Part shown: in pieces, positions 19,101 through 29,202 of the stretch | Numbering within the stretch: position 1 is the stretch's first letter | Layout of the letters: every line of letters begins with the position of its first letter | Assembly (NCBI GenBank): GCA_016719535.1 | Contig: JADJYX010000030.1 | Span: 1 to 64,000 of the forward strand | DNA from: Rubrivivax sp. | GTDB lineage: Bacteria; Pseudomonadota; Gammaproteobacteria; Burkholderiales; Burkholderiaceae_C | Direction: 5' to 3' | Length of the DNA stretch: 64,000 nt | Position numbers and translations under genes: made by a program | The notes under the pieces: generated by a model | The model's database searches: none | What the model saw: only the letters and a program-made list of their open reading frames with translations | What the model was told of the DNA's origin: nothing

Positions 19101-22074
19101 TGGCGTCCGCACTCCAGCCCCAGCCGAAGTCCCCCGAGACATCCTTCTTCAGGCTGTCGTAGGTACGCGTCAGCGTCAGCGGCAGGCCGGAAGCATCGGC
19201 GCGGACGTCGGTGAAGCTCAGGCGGAAGGCGCCGAGCTTTCGTTCGCGTGCGATCTCGATCGGCACCAGCGTGCTGGTGCTGCGGCCATTGACGTCGACG
19301 ACATTGAGCCCGAGCTCGTAGACACCGTTGTTCACCCTCGACGGGTCGAGCGTACCCAGCGTGCCGTTGGTCACCGCGGCCAATCCGCGGTAGATCTCGA
19401 CCCAGGCCGCATCGCCAGCGCCCGCCGGGCGCAGCAGCAACTGGTAGTAGGCCAGGTTGGCGTCGCTGGCGGTGCCGGTGACGTTGATCGGCGCCAGCAC
19501 TTGCGAATCGGCACCCGGGCTGGTGATGGTGGCCACCGGTGGGGTGGTGTCGCCGGGGTTGCGCACCGTCAGCACGAGGTCGCGCACCTGCGGCGCGGGC
19601 GCGCTGCCGCCCACCGGCGCGGCCTGCGCGGTGACACGAACGATGTGCGTGCCCGCGGCCGGCGCCGCGAAGGTGGCCGACCCGGCGGCGTTGAGGGCGA
19701 GCGGTGCCCCATTCAGCGTGGCGGTGACGGTGATGGCGCCGCCGTTGCCGCCGCTGACGGCCGTGGTCAGGGTCACCAGCTCGGCCGCATTGGCGATCGC
19801 CGGGGTCAGCGACGCGGCCAGCTGCAAGGGCGTGGCCGTGGCGCTGACGTTGATGCTGAAGCTCTGCGTCGCGAACAGGCCGGCGGCATCGGTGACGCGC
19901 ACGGTGACGGCTTGCGCCCCCGTCTGCGCCGGCAAAGGCGTCCAGCTGATCAGGCCGGTCTGGGCATTGATCAGCATGCCTTGCGGCGCCGTGGTCAGCG
20001 CAAAGGTGAGCGTGTCACCGGCGTCGGGGTCGGTGGCGTCGACGTCGTAGGCATAGGGTGCCAGCACCGTGGCCAGCGTAGGCGCGACGGTGACGATCTG
20101 CGGCGGCCGGTTGACAGCCACCGCATTGGCCATGACGTTGGCCTGCGCGTCGGCGCTGAGGGTGCCGTCGGAGACGCTCAGCAGCACGGTGTAGCTGCCG
20201 GCCACGTCGGGCACGAAGCTGGCGCTCGGTGCGTTGGCGTTGCTGACGGTGGCCGCACTGCCTGCCGGGCGCAGCGCCAGGCTCCAGGTGTAGGTCAGCG
20301 GCGTGCCGTCGGGGTCGTTCGAGCCGGCGCTGCTGAGGTTGACGGTTTGCCCGACGTTGACCGTGCCCGGCGTTGCCGCGGCCACCGCCACGGGTGGCCG
20401 GTTGGGGGTGGTGGCGGTGACCATCACCGTCACCGGCACGCTGGCCAGGGTGCCGTCGCTGACGATGAGCTGCGCGACGTAGGTGCCGTCGCGGTCGGCC
20501 ACGAAGCTGGGGTTGACTGCGCTGAGGTCGTTCAGCGCTGCCGTGCTGCCCGCGGGCCGCGTGGTCAGCGACCAGGCGTAGGTGAGCGCATCGCCGTCGG
20601 CATCGCGCGAGGCGCTGCCATCGAGTTGCACCGTGGCGCCGGTGGCGACGTTCTGCGCCGCCCCGGCATCGGCCAGCGGGCGCGAATTGGCGGTGGAGAT
20701 CACCACCGAGTCAGGGGCGCTGGCGAGCGCGCCATCGCTGACGATCAGCTGCAGCACGTAGGTGCCCGGGCGGTCGGCGGTGAAGCCCGGGTTGACGATG
20801 TTGGCGGCGTTCAGCGTCGCGCTGCTGCCCGCGGGCCGGCTGGTGATCGACCAGGCGTAGGTCAATGCAGCGCCTTCGGGGTCACTCGAAGCGCTGCCGT
20901 CGAGCTGCACCGGCGCGCCCAGCGGCACGGTCTGGTCGGCTCCGGCATTGGCCCGCGGTGCGGCGTTCTCGGTGGTGATCGTCACGCTGGCCGGCGCGCT
21001 GTCGACGAAGCCGTCGTTGACGATGAGCTGTGCGACGTAGCTGCCGGGCAGGTCGGCGGTGAAGCTGGGGTTGACCACGCCGGTGTCGGACAGCACCGCG
21101 GTGCTGCCGGCCGGGCGGCTGAGCAGCGCCCAGGTGTAGGTCAGCGCGTTGCCGTCGACGTCGGAGCTGGCGCTGCCGTCGAGCGGCACCAGCGCGCCCA
21201 GCGCCACGGCGCGGTTGGCACCTGGCCGTGCCACGGGGGCGGTGTTGACGGTCGAGACCTGCACGGTGTCGGGCGCGCTGGTGCTGCCGGCGTCGCTGAC
21301 GATCAGTTCGAAGACATAGGTGCCCGCGGCATCGAGCGTGATGCGCGGCTGCACGGTGGTGGCGTCGATCAGTGCCGCGGTGCTGCCGCCGGGCGCCGAG
21401 ACGATGCGCCAGGCATAGGTGATGGCATCGCCGTCGACGTCGCTGGAGGCGCGGCCGTCGAGCACGGCGAGGTCGCCCACGCGCGCCGACTGGTCGGGGC
21501 CGGCGTTGGCCACCGGCACGGAGTTGACGGTACTGATGGTGACGCGGTCGGGCGCGCTGCTCAGGCTGCCGTCGCCGACGACGAGTTGCACGTCGTAGTT
21601 GCCGGGGCGGTCGGCGACGAAGCTGGGGTTGACGGCGCCCGGGTTGCTGAGCACCGCGGCGCTGCCGGCGGGGCGGCTGACGAAGCTCCAGCTGTAGACG
21701 AGCGCATTGCCGTCCGGGTCGGCCGAGGCGGCGCCGTTGAGCTGCACACGTTCGGTCACGCGCACCGTCTGGTCGGGGCCGGCATCGGCCAGCGGCGCGC
21801 CGTTGGTGGCGCACGAGGGGTATTTGCAGCGCAGTACGCACAGACGCGAGTCGATCGAGTTGATCACGCCGTTGCTGTCGGCGTCGCGCGGGTCGTCGGG
21901 ACCGCTGACGGGCGCGCGAACTACCACCGCCTGCTGGATCAGGCTGATGTCGGCGCGGTCGATGCGGCCGTTGTTGTCGACGTCGCACTTGAGCGCCCAC
22001 GCCGCCGTGCCACCGAGACCCAGTGAGAGCGCGACGACCGCGCGCAGGAACTGCCGTCCGAACCAACCCATCAT
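16045..22074 (-). CDS. Giant secreted RHS-repeat protein with dockerin-like and PKD-like repeats
   Basis: The start chosen is ATG at 22074, with GGGGAGG five bases upstream and a signal peptide right after (FLRAVVALSLGLGGTAAWA). This frame encodes 2,009 residues. Order: signal peptide; a dockerin-like module with two calcium loops (CDVDNNGRID and DADSNGVINS, residues ~30-75); six PKD-like domains of ~91 residues (~90-630); cadherin/Ig-like domains (~630-860); a junction typical of RHS proteins (FRLSFTDVRADASGLPLTLTR); then dozens of YD/RHS repeats (YDANGNELTSTQ type) that build a toxin-holding shell. It is exported by Sec and probably displayed or secreted. Translation ends early at 16045, because a frameshift near 16142 separates it from the conserved end and the toxin domain at 14773-16144. 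Confidence 0.85.
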   Translation of the reverse strand: MMGWFGRQFLRAVVALSLGLGGTAAWALKCDVDNNGRIDRADISLIQQAVVVRAPVSGPDDPRDADSNGVINSIDSRLCVLRCKYPSCATNGAPLADAGPDQTVRVTERVQLNGAASADPDGNALVYSWSFVSRPAGSAAVLSNPGAVNPSFVADRPGNYDVQLVVGDGSLSSAPDRVTISTVNSVPVANAGPDQSARVGDLAVLDGRASSDVDGDAITYAWRIVSAPGGSTAALIDATTVQPRITLDAAGTYVFELIVSDAGSTSAPDTVQVSTVNTAPVARPGANRAVALGALVPLDGSASSDVDGNALTYTWALLSRPAGSTAVLSDTGVVNPSFTADLPGSYVAQLIVNDGFVDSAPASVTITTENAAPRANAGADQTVPLGAPVQLDGSASSDPEGAALTYAWSITSRPAGSSATLNAANIVNPGFTADRPGTYVLQLIVSDGALASAPDSVVISTANSRPLADAGAAQNVATGATVQLDGSASRDADGDALTYAWSLTTRPAGSTAALNDLSAVNPSFVADRDGTYVAQLIVSDGTLASVPVTVMVTATTPNRPPVAVAAATPGTVNVGQTVNLSSAGSNDPDGTPLTYTWSLALRPAGSAATVSNANAPSASFVPDVAGSYTVLLSVSDGTLSADAQANVMANAVAVNRPPQIVTVAPTLATVLAPYAYDVDATDPDAGDTLTFALTTAPQGMLINAQTGLISWTPLPAQTGAQAVTVRVTDAAGLFATQSFSINVSATATPLQLAASLTPAIANAAELVTLTTAVSGGNGGAITVTATLNGAPLALNAAGSATFAAPAAGTHIVRVTAQAAPVGGSAPAPQVRDLVLTVRNPGDTTPPVATITSPGADSQVLAPINVTGTASDANLAYYQLLLRPAGAGDAAWVEIYRGLAAVTNGTLGTLDPSRVNNGVYELGLNVVDVNGRSTSTLVPIEIARERKLGAFRLSFTDVRADASGLPLTLTRTYDSLKKDVSGDFGWGWSADATDLSVRKNMVLGTNWRLRTSGFNQCVEPIGNRRVTVTLPDGGVYRFQARNEPVCAFAVPPAINILFDPLPLPVGGTVGAAAGGGTLEVTNLPSLVEFRGGVLFDWDELTAWNPKDFIFTSAEGVKYTLREGVGVMSMTDRYGNTVTYGPGGYQHNAALAVQLVRDAQGRITRATDPAGRSLVYTYNAAGELASVTDRLGQVTTFTYDTATQPPAAGTSGSVNSAHLLSSITDPRGVVVMRQQFDEFGRLVGSADGNGASGSQSFDETANQQRVVDPRGNATTYTFDAAGNITRIVGARGGVTDLTYDANGNELTRRDPLGNTVTKTFNAVTGLVLTETDPLGRSTTTAYPTTGRDFERQNPVSITDPLGRVTSIGYRPGDLTFPGATPNSITEPLGRTTAIGQDAKGNLTSMNVAGIATSYLYDAQGRRTRETDALGNRTDYTYDANGNELTSTQTRTVAGVPRIETVTRVYDNNKRIVQETDATGAVRRMAYNEAGRMVSSTDALGRITRYSYDGNSRLIRTEFPDGTSEQIGYDANGNETSRTDRLGRVTRKAYDELNRHVETEHPDGSRVRMEYDAAGRMTAEVDGTGARRGSGYDAAAQLTSNTDASGRRTEHGYDAAGNRTQTRLPDGRVIVYTYDALNRLTRTDFPDGSAHSISYRPDGRRASETDPRGVVTTYGYDAAGRLVSAVQSGIATPTAYSYDETNARTLQRDAAGREVQWRYDAAGRPISRILPDGATESFAFDLEGQLTGHTTFGGQTITRSYDSEGRETSRTIPPTANTPARTISWTYTADGQRATQTEVGATSAQGTTTYTYDAQGRLTQLAGPQGTLGWTYDAAGRITRRITSEGHTDYQYDGDGRLTRLVAPDGKATTYTYDTAGRPLRSEQVLDTGAGVELITERRHDAQDRLIAIAHLRRQGGASTLVSGQAISRGVGGAVSRIDTFDASAAFVVGTGGFSGNPARAQTFGYDANARLTSERSYKGCSSSPSWATPQLPPRKPRATRMTRWATAPARR
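20130..21800 (-). repeat. Six tandem ~275-bp repeats encoding PKD-like domains
   Basis: Repeat starts (for example ADAGPDQTV, ANAGPDQSA, ANAGADQTV) fall near 21790, 21515, 21240, 20965, 20690 and 20405, a regular ~275-bp spacing. They are coding repeats inside the RHS gene and a likely site of recombination-driven length change. Confidence 0.8.
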
Positions 22075-22576
22075 CCGCCTCCCCGTTGGCGAGCTCGGCA
22101 TGCGGCTCGCCTGACGCGCCGATTCTGCAGCCGCGTCACCAATCACGTCCATACCGGCGCGACCCCCACGAACGAGTGGCCCCAGCATCTTGACGTTCGA
22201 CCATCGCTCGGGTGCGATTCGGTGGCGTCAGCGTTCTGCCTTCGATGGGCGCGTCCCACGCCTGCTGGTCGGGGTTCGACGTGCAGACTCGCGAGCGCCT
22301 GAGTCTGACGAAGGATCGTGAATCCGTCAGGACAACGGTCAAGCGCCGCAACTCACTGGGTTCGCCGCTCACGGCCAGCGAATCGATCGCCAGCGCGTCG
22401 TCGCCCGAAGCTCGAACCACGGGTCCGGTTCTTTCAGGCCACCGGCAGAGGCGGATTGATCCAGCACCGCCGTCCCGAACTGGGGTGCCGCCGACAAGCC
22501 AGCGTAACGACCAGACACCTTCGACATCGACCGCTTCGCGAAGCCGAAACGACCCCGTCCCTGCATTCGAATCAGG
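22075..22576. other. Intergenic region between the RHS and PEP-CTERM genes
   Basis: About 500 bp on the upstream side of the RHS gene. Only the ribosome-binding site of the RHS gene (GGGGAGG at ~22079-22085) is clear. No convincing gene or sigma-70 promoter was seen, although the promoter of the RHS gene must lie here or farther upstream. Confidence 0.45.
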
Positions 22577-23254
22577 TCAAGCCAGACGATTGCACGCCCG
22601 ATCAGTTCTTGCCGGACAGACCGTCGCTCTCCTGCTCACCGAACGAAGGTGCCCTGCGATGCCCAATGCCAGCGCCAGGGCTGCCAATGCAGCACTGCCA
22701 GGCTCCGGCACCTGGCGCGGGTCGACCGTGATGCTGCCGACTTCGGTGACAGCGTCCACCGCAGTGCCCTCCGCATCACCCAGCGTGACGGCGCGCAGCG
22801 TCAGGGCACTCGTTCCCGGGGCCACCGTGTCGAAGACCAGCGTCAGCAGGTCGAAGTCGTCTGGCTGCAGGTCTCTCAAGTCAGCCGGGTCTTCCAGCGA
22901 AACGTCGGTCAGTGCGACGCTGCCCGCGCCGGGCACCCCGGGCACCCCGGGCACCGCCAGCAGGCCAAATCCGGCGCCAAGTCCGAAGGCATCGATGGCA
23001 CTGTCGAAGGACAGCACGGCCGGGTCGAAGGCGACCTCGAAGTCGTAATTGCCCAAACCCCCTGGCCGCACGCCCTCCACCCGCACCACCACGCTGGCTT
23101 TCTGACCCAGTGCCACGTTCTGCGTCACCGGCTCGAAGCGCAGCAGATAGGCCTGCGCGCCCGAGCTGAGCAGCCCCAGCAACAGGCCGACGAGCAGGGC
23201 AGAGAGGCCTCGCGCCATTGAGAACGGCCCGGGAAGGGTCCAATTGGTCTTCAT
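22577..23254 (-). CDS. PEP-CTERM protein with cohesin-like domain
   Basis: The 225-residue protein from ATG at 23254 has a signal peptide (LLVGLLLGLLSSGAQA), a beta-rich domain with cohesin features (LGQKASVVVRVEGV, FDPAVLSFDSA, LTLVFDTVAPG) and a C-terminal sorting signal: VPEPGSAALAALALALG followed by an Arg-containing stretch. PEP-CTERM proteins are cleaved by exosortase and delivered to the cell surface or exopolysaccharide matrix; no exosortase gene is in this window. The gene is divergent from the secretion operon starting at 23529, and downstream of it on the same strand lies the dockerin-bearing RHS gene. A Gly-Val-Pro run (PGVPGVPG) interrupts the domain. Confidence 0.8.
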   Translation of the reverse strand: MKTNWTLPGPFSMARGLSALLVGLLLGLLSSGAQAYLLRFEPVTQNVALGQKASVVVRVEGVRPGGLGNYDFEVAFDPAVLSFDSAIDAFGLGAGFGLLAVPGVPGVPGAGSVALTDVSLEDPADLRDLQPDDFDLLTLVFDTVAPGTSALTLRAVTLGDAEGTAVDAVTEVGSITVDPRQVPEPGSAALAALALALGIAGHLRSVSRRATVCPARTDRACNRLA

Positions 23255-23528
23255 CGTCGTCTCCCGCTGCGCCTTCGAATCTGCATCGCCATGTTTGGTA
23301 ACCGGCATCACCCACCCCCCCCCGGCACCTGAGTGCTGCCGAAGGCAAGGAAGCCGGGAAACCCCTACGGCCCATGCTAACGGCGCATCGAAGCCGCAGG
23401 CAACGGGCATGGGGCCCTGGACACCGGCGAATGTCAATCACCCCCCGGATCCTGGGGGGGTGGTCGCCGCGCGCGCGAACCACATCGTGCCCTGGCCGAC
23501 GCCTGCGGTGCCCATGTAGCATGCGGCC
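23255..23528. promoter_or_regulatory. Divergent control region between the PEP-CTERM gene and the secretion operon
   Basis: This 274-bp gap must contain promoters for both directions. It holds a run of nine C (about 23315-23323) and a GC palindrome (about 23439-23462: ACCCCCC, GGATCCT, GGGGGGGT) roughly 70 bp before gspG. The palindrome could act as an operator or attenuator hairpin, and the C9 run is prone to slippage. No clear -35/-10 or -24/-12 pair was found. Confidence 0.4.
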
Positions 23529-23990
23529 ATGCATCGCAGACGCCGCTCCCGCGCCAGCCGCCCGCGCCAGGGCGTGGCGGTTGCGCGCGCCGCCACCGGC
23601 TTCACGCTGCTCGAGCTGCTGGTCGTGGTGGCCATCATCGCGTTGCTGGCCGCGTATGTGGGACCACGCTACCTGTCGCAGGTGGGCAAGTCCGAGCAGA
23701 GCGTGGCGCGCGCGCAGATCCAGGCGCTGGCGCGGGCGCTCAACGCCTACCGGCTCGACGTCGGCCGTTATCCCAGCACCGAGGAAGGCCTGGCCGCGCT
23801 GATGGCGGCGCCGGGTCAGGCGCCCGGCTGGCGCGGCCCCTACCTCGAACGTGCCGTGCCGCCCGACCCTTGGGGCAGGCCCTATGCCTACCGCGCGCCG
23901 GGGGCCCGCGGCGATTTCGACATCGTCAGCCTGGGCAAGGACGGCCAGCCCGGCGGCGACGGCGACGCGGCCGACCTGAACAACGATTGA
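23529..23990 (+). CDS. gspG: Major pseudopilin GspG
   Basis: The 153-residue protein has a long basic leader, a prepilin peptidase site G-FTLLELLVVVAIIALL (Glu at +5 of the mature protein), and a GspG-type C-terminal domain (YRLDVGRYPSTEEGLAALM, WRGPYL, PPDPWGRPYAYR, ending in the DGQPGGDGDAADLNND calcium-site pattern). Cleaved subunits polymerise into the pseudopilus of type II secretion systems. It is the first gene of the operon; gspF follows after 16 bp. No prepilin peptidase gene is present nearby. Confidence 0.92.
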   Translation: MHRRRRSRASRPRQGVAVARAATGFTLLELLVVVAIIALLAAYVGPRYLSQVGKSEQSVARAQIQALARALNAYRLDVGRYPSTEEGLAALMAAPGQAPGWRGPYLERAVPPDPWGRPYAYRAPGARGDFDIVSLGKDGQPGGDGDAADLNND

Positions 23991-24006
23991 CCGCTGCAGG
24001 CGCCCG

Positions 24007-25187
24007 GTGCAATTCGACGTGCGCGCCCTCGACGATGCCCGCGCCTGCGTGCTGACGCTGCGCATCGAGGCGCTCGACGAAGCCGACGCCAGCGCGCAGG
24101 CCCGGGCACGCCAGCTGTTGCCGCTGTCGGTGCAGCGCGCGGCTGGCAGCGCCGACCGTGGCGAAAGCCGCTTCGCGGTGGCCTTGTTCGCGCAGGAACT
24201 GCATGCGCTGGTGGGTGCGGGGCTGAGCCTGGCGGAAAGCCTGCAGGCACTGGCCGAGAAGGACCGCAGCGCCGGCCGCCGCGCCGTGCTGGAGCGGCTG
24301 CTGTCGGCGCTGCGCGAGGGGCAGCGCTTCTCGGCCGCGCTGCAGGCCCAGGGCTCGACCTTCGATCCGCTGTTCGTGGGCATCGTCGAGGCAGCCGAGA
24401 ATACCGGCGAGCTGGCCGGTGCGCTCGAACGTTATCTGGCGTACGACCAGCGCGTGCAGGTGGTGCGCCAGCGGCTGATCAGCGCCGCCATCTACCCGGC
24501 GATCCTGCTCACCGTGGGTTCGCTGATCGGCCTGTTTCTGATGGTGTGGGTGGTGCCGCGCTTCGCCGCGGTCTACCAGGGCTCGGGGCGCACGCTGCCG
24601 CGCGGCTCGCAACTGCTGCTCGACTGGGGGCAATTTGCCGGGCAGCATGGCGGCTGGGTGCTGGCCGGCGCGGCACTGGCCGCCGTCGCGCTGGCTGCCT
24701 GGCTGCGCGGCAGCAAGCTGCGCGACGACCCGATGCGCTGGCTGGCCTGGCTGCCGGGCATCAGGCCCTGGCTGCAGTTGCTGACGCTGTCGCGCCTGTA
24801 CCTGACGCTGGGCCTGCTGTTGCGCGGCGGCCTGTCGATCCAGCCGGCGCTGGCGCTGGCCGCATCGGTGCTGCCCGCCTCGCGGCGCCGCGACATCGTC
24901 GTGGTGCAGCGCCTGGTCGGCGAAGGCCTGGCGCTGTCGGCGGCACTCGATCGGCAGGGGTTGGCCTCGCCGATCGCGCTGCGCTTCCTGCGCGCCGGCG
25001 AGCGCTCGGGCCAGCTGGCGCAGATGCTGAACAACGCCGCGCTGTATCACGACGCGCAGACCGCGCGCTGGGTGGAGCGCTTCTCGAAGACCTTCGAACC
25101 GGCGCTGATGGCGGTGATCGGTCTGGTCATCGGCCTCATCGTGCTGCTGCTGTACATGCCGATCTTCGAGCTGGCCGGGAGCCTGCA

Positions 25188-25191
<4 letters not shown>
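24007..25191 (+). CDS. gspF: Type II secretion inner-membrane platform protein GspF
   Basis: 394 residues from GTG at 24007. It has the two repeated T2SSF domains with conserved FAQELHALVGAGLSLAESL and VGEGLALSAALD, and three hydrophobic segments (near residues 155-180, 215-235 and 365-385), as usual for this family. It forms the polytopic platform that links the cytoplasmic GspE motor with the pseudopilus. Its stop overlaps the gspE start as ATGA. Confidence 0.92.
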
Positions 25192-26769
<1,578 letters not shown>

Positions 26770-26789
<20 letters not shown>

Positions 26790-27525
26790 GGTGCACGCGC
26801 TGGGCATCGACGCCACGCACCTGGTCGCCGTCGGCGCGGCGCCGCTGCTCGTCCTCGAGCCCCCCCAGACCTGGACGACCGAGGTTCTGGGCCAGGCGCT
26901 GCGGCCCTGGTGGCAGCAGCGGGGTCGGGGCTCGTGGCGGGTGCTGGTGGCGCCCGACCTGTGCAAGCACTGGACGCAGCATCCGCCCGCCGGGCTGAGA
27001 TCGCTGGATGAACTGCGCCAGCTGACGCAGCTGCAGGCAGCGCGCTTGTTCGGCGCCCAGCCGGCCGACTGGCAGGTGCAGGCCGACTGGCAGCTCGATC
27101 AGCCCTTCGCCTGCGTGGCGATGCCGACCGCGCTGGTGTCGGCCTGGCTCGAATGCGCGCACGAGCTGAAGGTCAGCCTGCAGCTCGAATCTGCGCTGTG
27201 GGTGGCCCTGCGCCTTGCGCTCGATGGCCGCCGCGCGGCCGGCTGGACCTGCTGGTCGACGCCGGGCACCAACGTGATGGCGCGCACCGATGGCCGCCGC
27301 GTGACGGCGCTGCGCTGCCTGCGCCATGGCCTGGGCTCCGACCCCGATGCCGCGCGGCAGCGCCTGCTGGCCGACCTGAAGCAGTGGCGGCTCGTGCTTT
27401 CGGCGCCGGCGGCCGAACCGGCGATCCCGGCCGGGCAGCTGCCGCACTGGTCGGCACACGAGTCCGAGGCGCACTGGGCGCTGCAACTGGGCCGCCCACC
27501 CGCCGTGGGGGCGGCTTCGGCATGA
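26770..27525 (+). CDS. PilM/GspL-like assembly protein (tentative)
   Basis: 251 residues from GTG at 26770, overlapping the end of gspE by 20 bases. No signal peptide or membrane helix is visible, so it is cytoplasmic. It sits exactly where PilM (or the cytoplasmic part of GspL) occurs before PilN and PilO. The sequence has a few actin-fold-like features (HALGIDATHLVAVG at the start, LESALWVALRLAL in the middle) but no clear nucleotide-binding motif. The call relies mainly on gene order. Confidence 0.5.
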
Positions 27526-28079
27526 CGGTACCGGTTTTCGACTTTGCCCGGCGGCACGGGCACTGGCTGCTGGGGGCCACCGGCGGTCGCCGCCGGCGGA
27601 CCCTGGCGCTGCTGGCGCTGCTGGCCGCCGGCGTGGTGCTGGCATCGGTGACCTGGCAGGTCATCGAGCTGCGGCGGCAACTGCAGGTGCGGCAGCAGGC
27701 CGTTCGGCAGGTTGCGGTGGCCCCGGTCCCGGCGCAGGCGGCACGGCTGCACGCGGCGGTGCCCCTGAACGAGGCCGAGCGCATGCGGGTCAACCGCGTC
27801 ATCCGTCAGCTCAATACACCCTGGCCGCTGCTGCTGGGGGTTCTCGAGCAGGCTGCCTCACCCCAGGTGGCGCTGCTGTCCATCGAGCCCGATATCGAGC
27901 GCGGCATGGTGCGCGTGCATGCCGAGGGCAGTTCGCTGGATGCGCTGCTGCTGCATGCCGAGCAGGTCCAGCGGTCGCCGCAGGTGGCGCATACGCTGCT
28001 GCTGAAGATCGACCACGAAACGTCCGCCCGCGGCAGCGCGGCGCCGCGACTGAGCTACGACATGGTGCTGGCGCGATGA
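27522..28079 (+). CDS. PilN-like pilus/secretion assembly protein
   Basis: 185 residues from ATG at 27522 (overlap ATGA with the upstream gene). A short cytoplasmic N-terminus precedes one transmembrane helix (TLALLALLAAGVVLASVTW, residues ~27-45), a coiled-coil stretch, and a small periplasmic ferredoxin-like domain (WPLLLGVLEQAASPQVALLS). This is the layout of PilN/GspL C-terminal domains, which bridge the platform and the secretin. Confidence 0.7.
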   Translation: MTVPVFDFARRHGHWLLGATGGRRRRTLALLALLAAGVVLASVTWQVIELRRQLQVRQQAVRQVAVAPVPAQAARLHAAVPLNEAERMRVNRVIRQLNTPWPLLLGVLEQAASPQVALLSIEPDIERGMVRVHAEGSSLDALLLHAEQVQRSPQVAHTLLLKIDHETSARGSAAPRLSYDMVLAR

Positions 28080-28654
28080 ACGGGCCGGCCGTGCGCACCG
28101 GGTGGCAGGCGCGGGCGCGCTTCGACCTGCTGCTGTGGCGACACGGCGTCTGGCCGCTGTTGCTGCTGGCCCTGCTGCTGGCCAGCGCGATGCTCTGGTG
28201 GGGCCATCTGCGGCCACTGCAGCAGCAGATCGCCGTGCTCGGCGCGGGCCCCGCCAGGCCGTTGCCGGTGGCGACGGCGTCGCCGGCCGACACCGCCGCC
28301 GCCGCCGACCAGGTCCGGCTGCAGGCCTTCCGACAGGTGCTGCTGCCCTACCGCGACCACCTGCCCCAGCTGCGCAGGCTGGTGCGGCAGACGCGCCAGG
28401 AACTGCAGTGGACGCAGGCCGAGTTTTCGCAGCACGTCGATGCCGGGCTGGACCTGTCGCGCCTGCAGATCACGGTGCCGGTCAGCGGCAGCTATCCGGC
28501 GCTGCAGTCGGCGATCGAACGGGCGTTGTTGCAGACGCCCAACCTGTCGCTCGACCAGATCCAGTTCCAGCGCGAGTCGGCCGACCGCCAGCAGCTGGAC
28601 ATGCGCATCCGGCTGTCGCTGTGGCTGCGCGCCCCGCAGCAGGGGGAGCGATGA
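28076..28654 (+). CDS. PilO-like pilus/secretion assembly protein
   Basis: 192 residues starting in an ATGA overlap. One transmembrane helix near residues 25-45 (PLLLLALLLASAMLWW), a helical periplasmic region, then a C-terminal domain (LQITVPVSGSYPALQSAIER) typical of PilO/GspM folds. It should pair with the PilN-like protein in the inner membrane. Confidence 0.7.
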   Translation: MNGPAVRTGWQARARFDLLLWRHGVWPLLLLALLLASAMLWWGHLRPLQQQIAVLGAGPARPLPVATASPADTAAAADQVRLQAFRQVLLPYRDHLPQLRRLVRQTRQELQWTQAEFSQHVDAGLDLSRLQITVPVSGSYPALQSAIERALLQTPNLSLDQIQFQRESADRQQLDMRIRLSLWLRAPQQGER

Positions 28655-29202
28655 GACTGGATGCCCGCAGCCTGCGCTGGACCCTGTTGCTGGCGGCGCT
28701 GGCCGGGGCCGCCTGGCTGGCCTTGTTCGGCGAGCGGCCGCAGGACCGCGCCGCGCCGCCGGCAGGCACCGTCGTGCAGCCGGCGCTTCGTGCGCCGCCG
28801 CCATCGGCGCGCAAGGCCGCCGCGGCGGCGACCCTGCCACCGATCGAGACGCTGCGGTTGCGCAGCGAACTGGCACGTGCAGGTGCGCGCCGGGTGCCCG
28901 ATCTGTTTGCGCCCGCGCCCTGGACCGCTGCCGCTCCGCGCGCCGTGGCCGCTGCCCCCGCACCCGCCAGTGACCGGGGCCCCGAGCCGCCGCCGCCGCT
29001 GCCCTACCGCTTCATCGGCAAGAAGCTCGAGGCCGGTCGCTGGGAGGTCTATCTGATGCGCGGCGACAGCAGCAGCATCGCACGCGAAGGCGCTACGCTC
29101 GATGCCTCGTACCGCGTCGACAGGATCGATCCGCCGACGCTGTGGCTGACCCATCTACCCAGTGGCAGGCCGCAGAGCCTGGCGATCGGAGACATGCCTT
29201 GA
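28651..29202 (+). CDS. GspC/PilP-like inner-membrane protein
   Basis: 183 residues from ATG at 28651 (ATGA overlap). An N-terminal membrane anchor (WTLLLAALAGAAWLALF) is followed by a Pro/Ala-rich periplasmic linker and a small beta domain (YRFIGKKLEAGRWEVYLMRG, then LWLTHLPSGRPQSLAIGD). This matches the homology region of GspC and PilP, which contacts the secretin. A C-terminal PDZ domain is absent, so PilP-like is the better comparison. Confidence 0.65.
   Translation: MRLDARSLRWTLLLAALAGAAWLALFGERPQDRAAPPAGTVVQPALRAPPPSARKAAAAATLPPIETLRLRSELARAGARRVPDLFAPAPWTAAAPRAVAAAPAPASDRGPEPPPPLPYRFIGKKLEAGRWEVYLMRGDSSSIAREGATLDASYRVDRIDPPTLWLTHLPSGRPQSLAIGDMP

Noticed and set aside
20130..21800. Regular ~275-bp repeats considered as a CRISPR or satellite array
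   Set aside because: Units are far too long and encode PKD-like protein domains in frame.
16351..22026. A 1,891-residue plus-strand open frame antisense to the RHS gene
   Set aside because: Low-complexity Gly/Ala/Val/Arg composition with no domain; it is a by-product of GC-rich coding on the other strand, where domains are clear.
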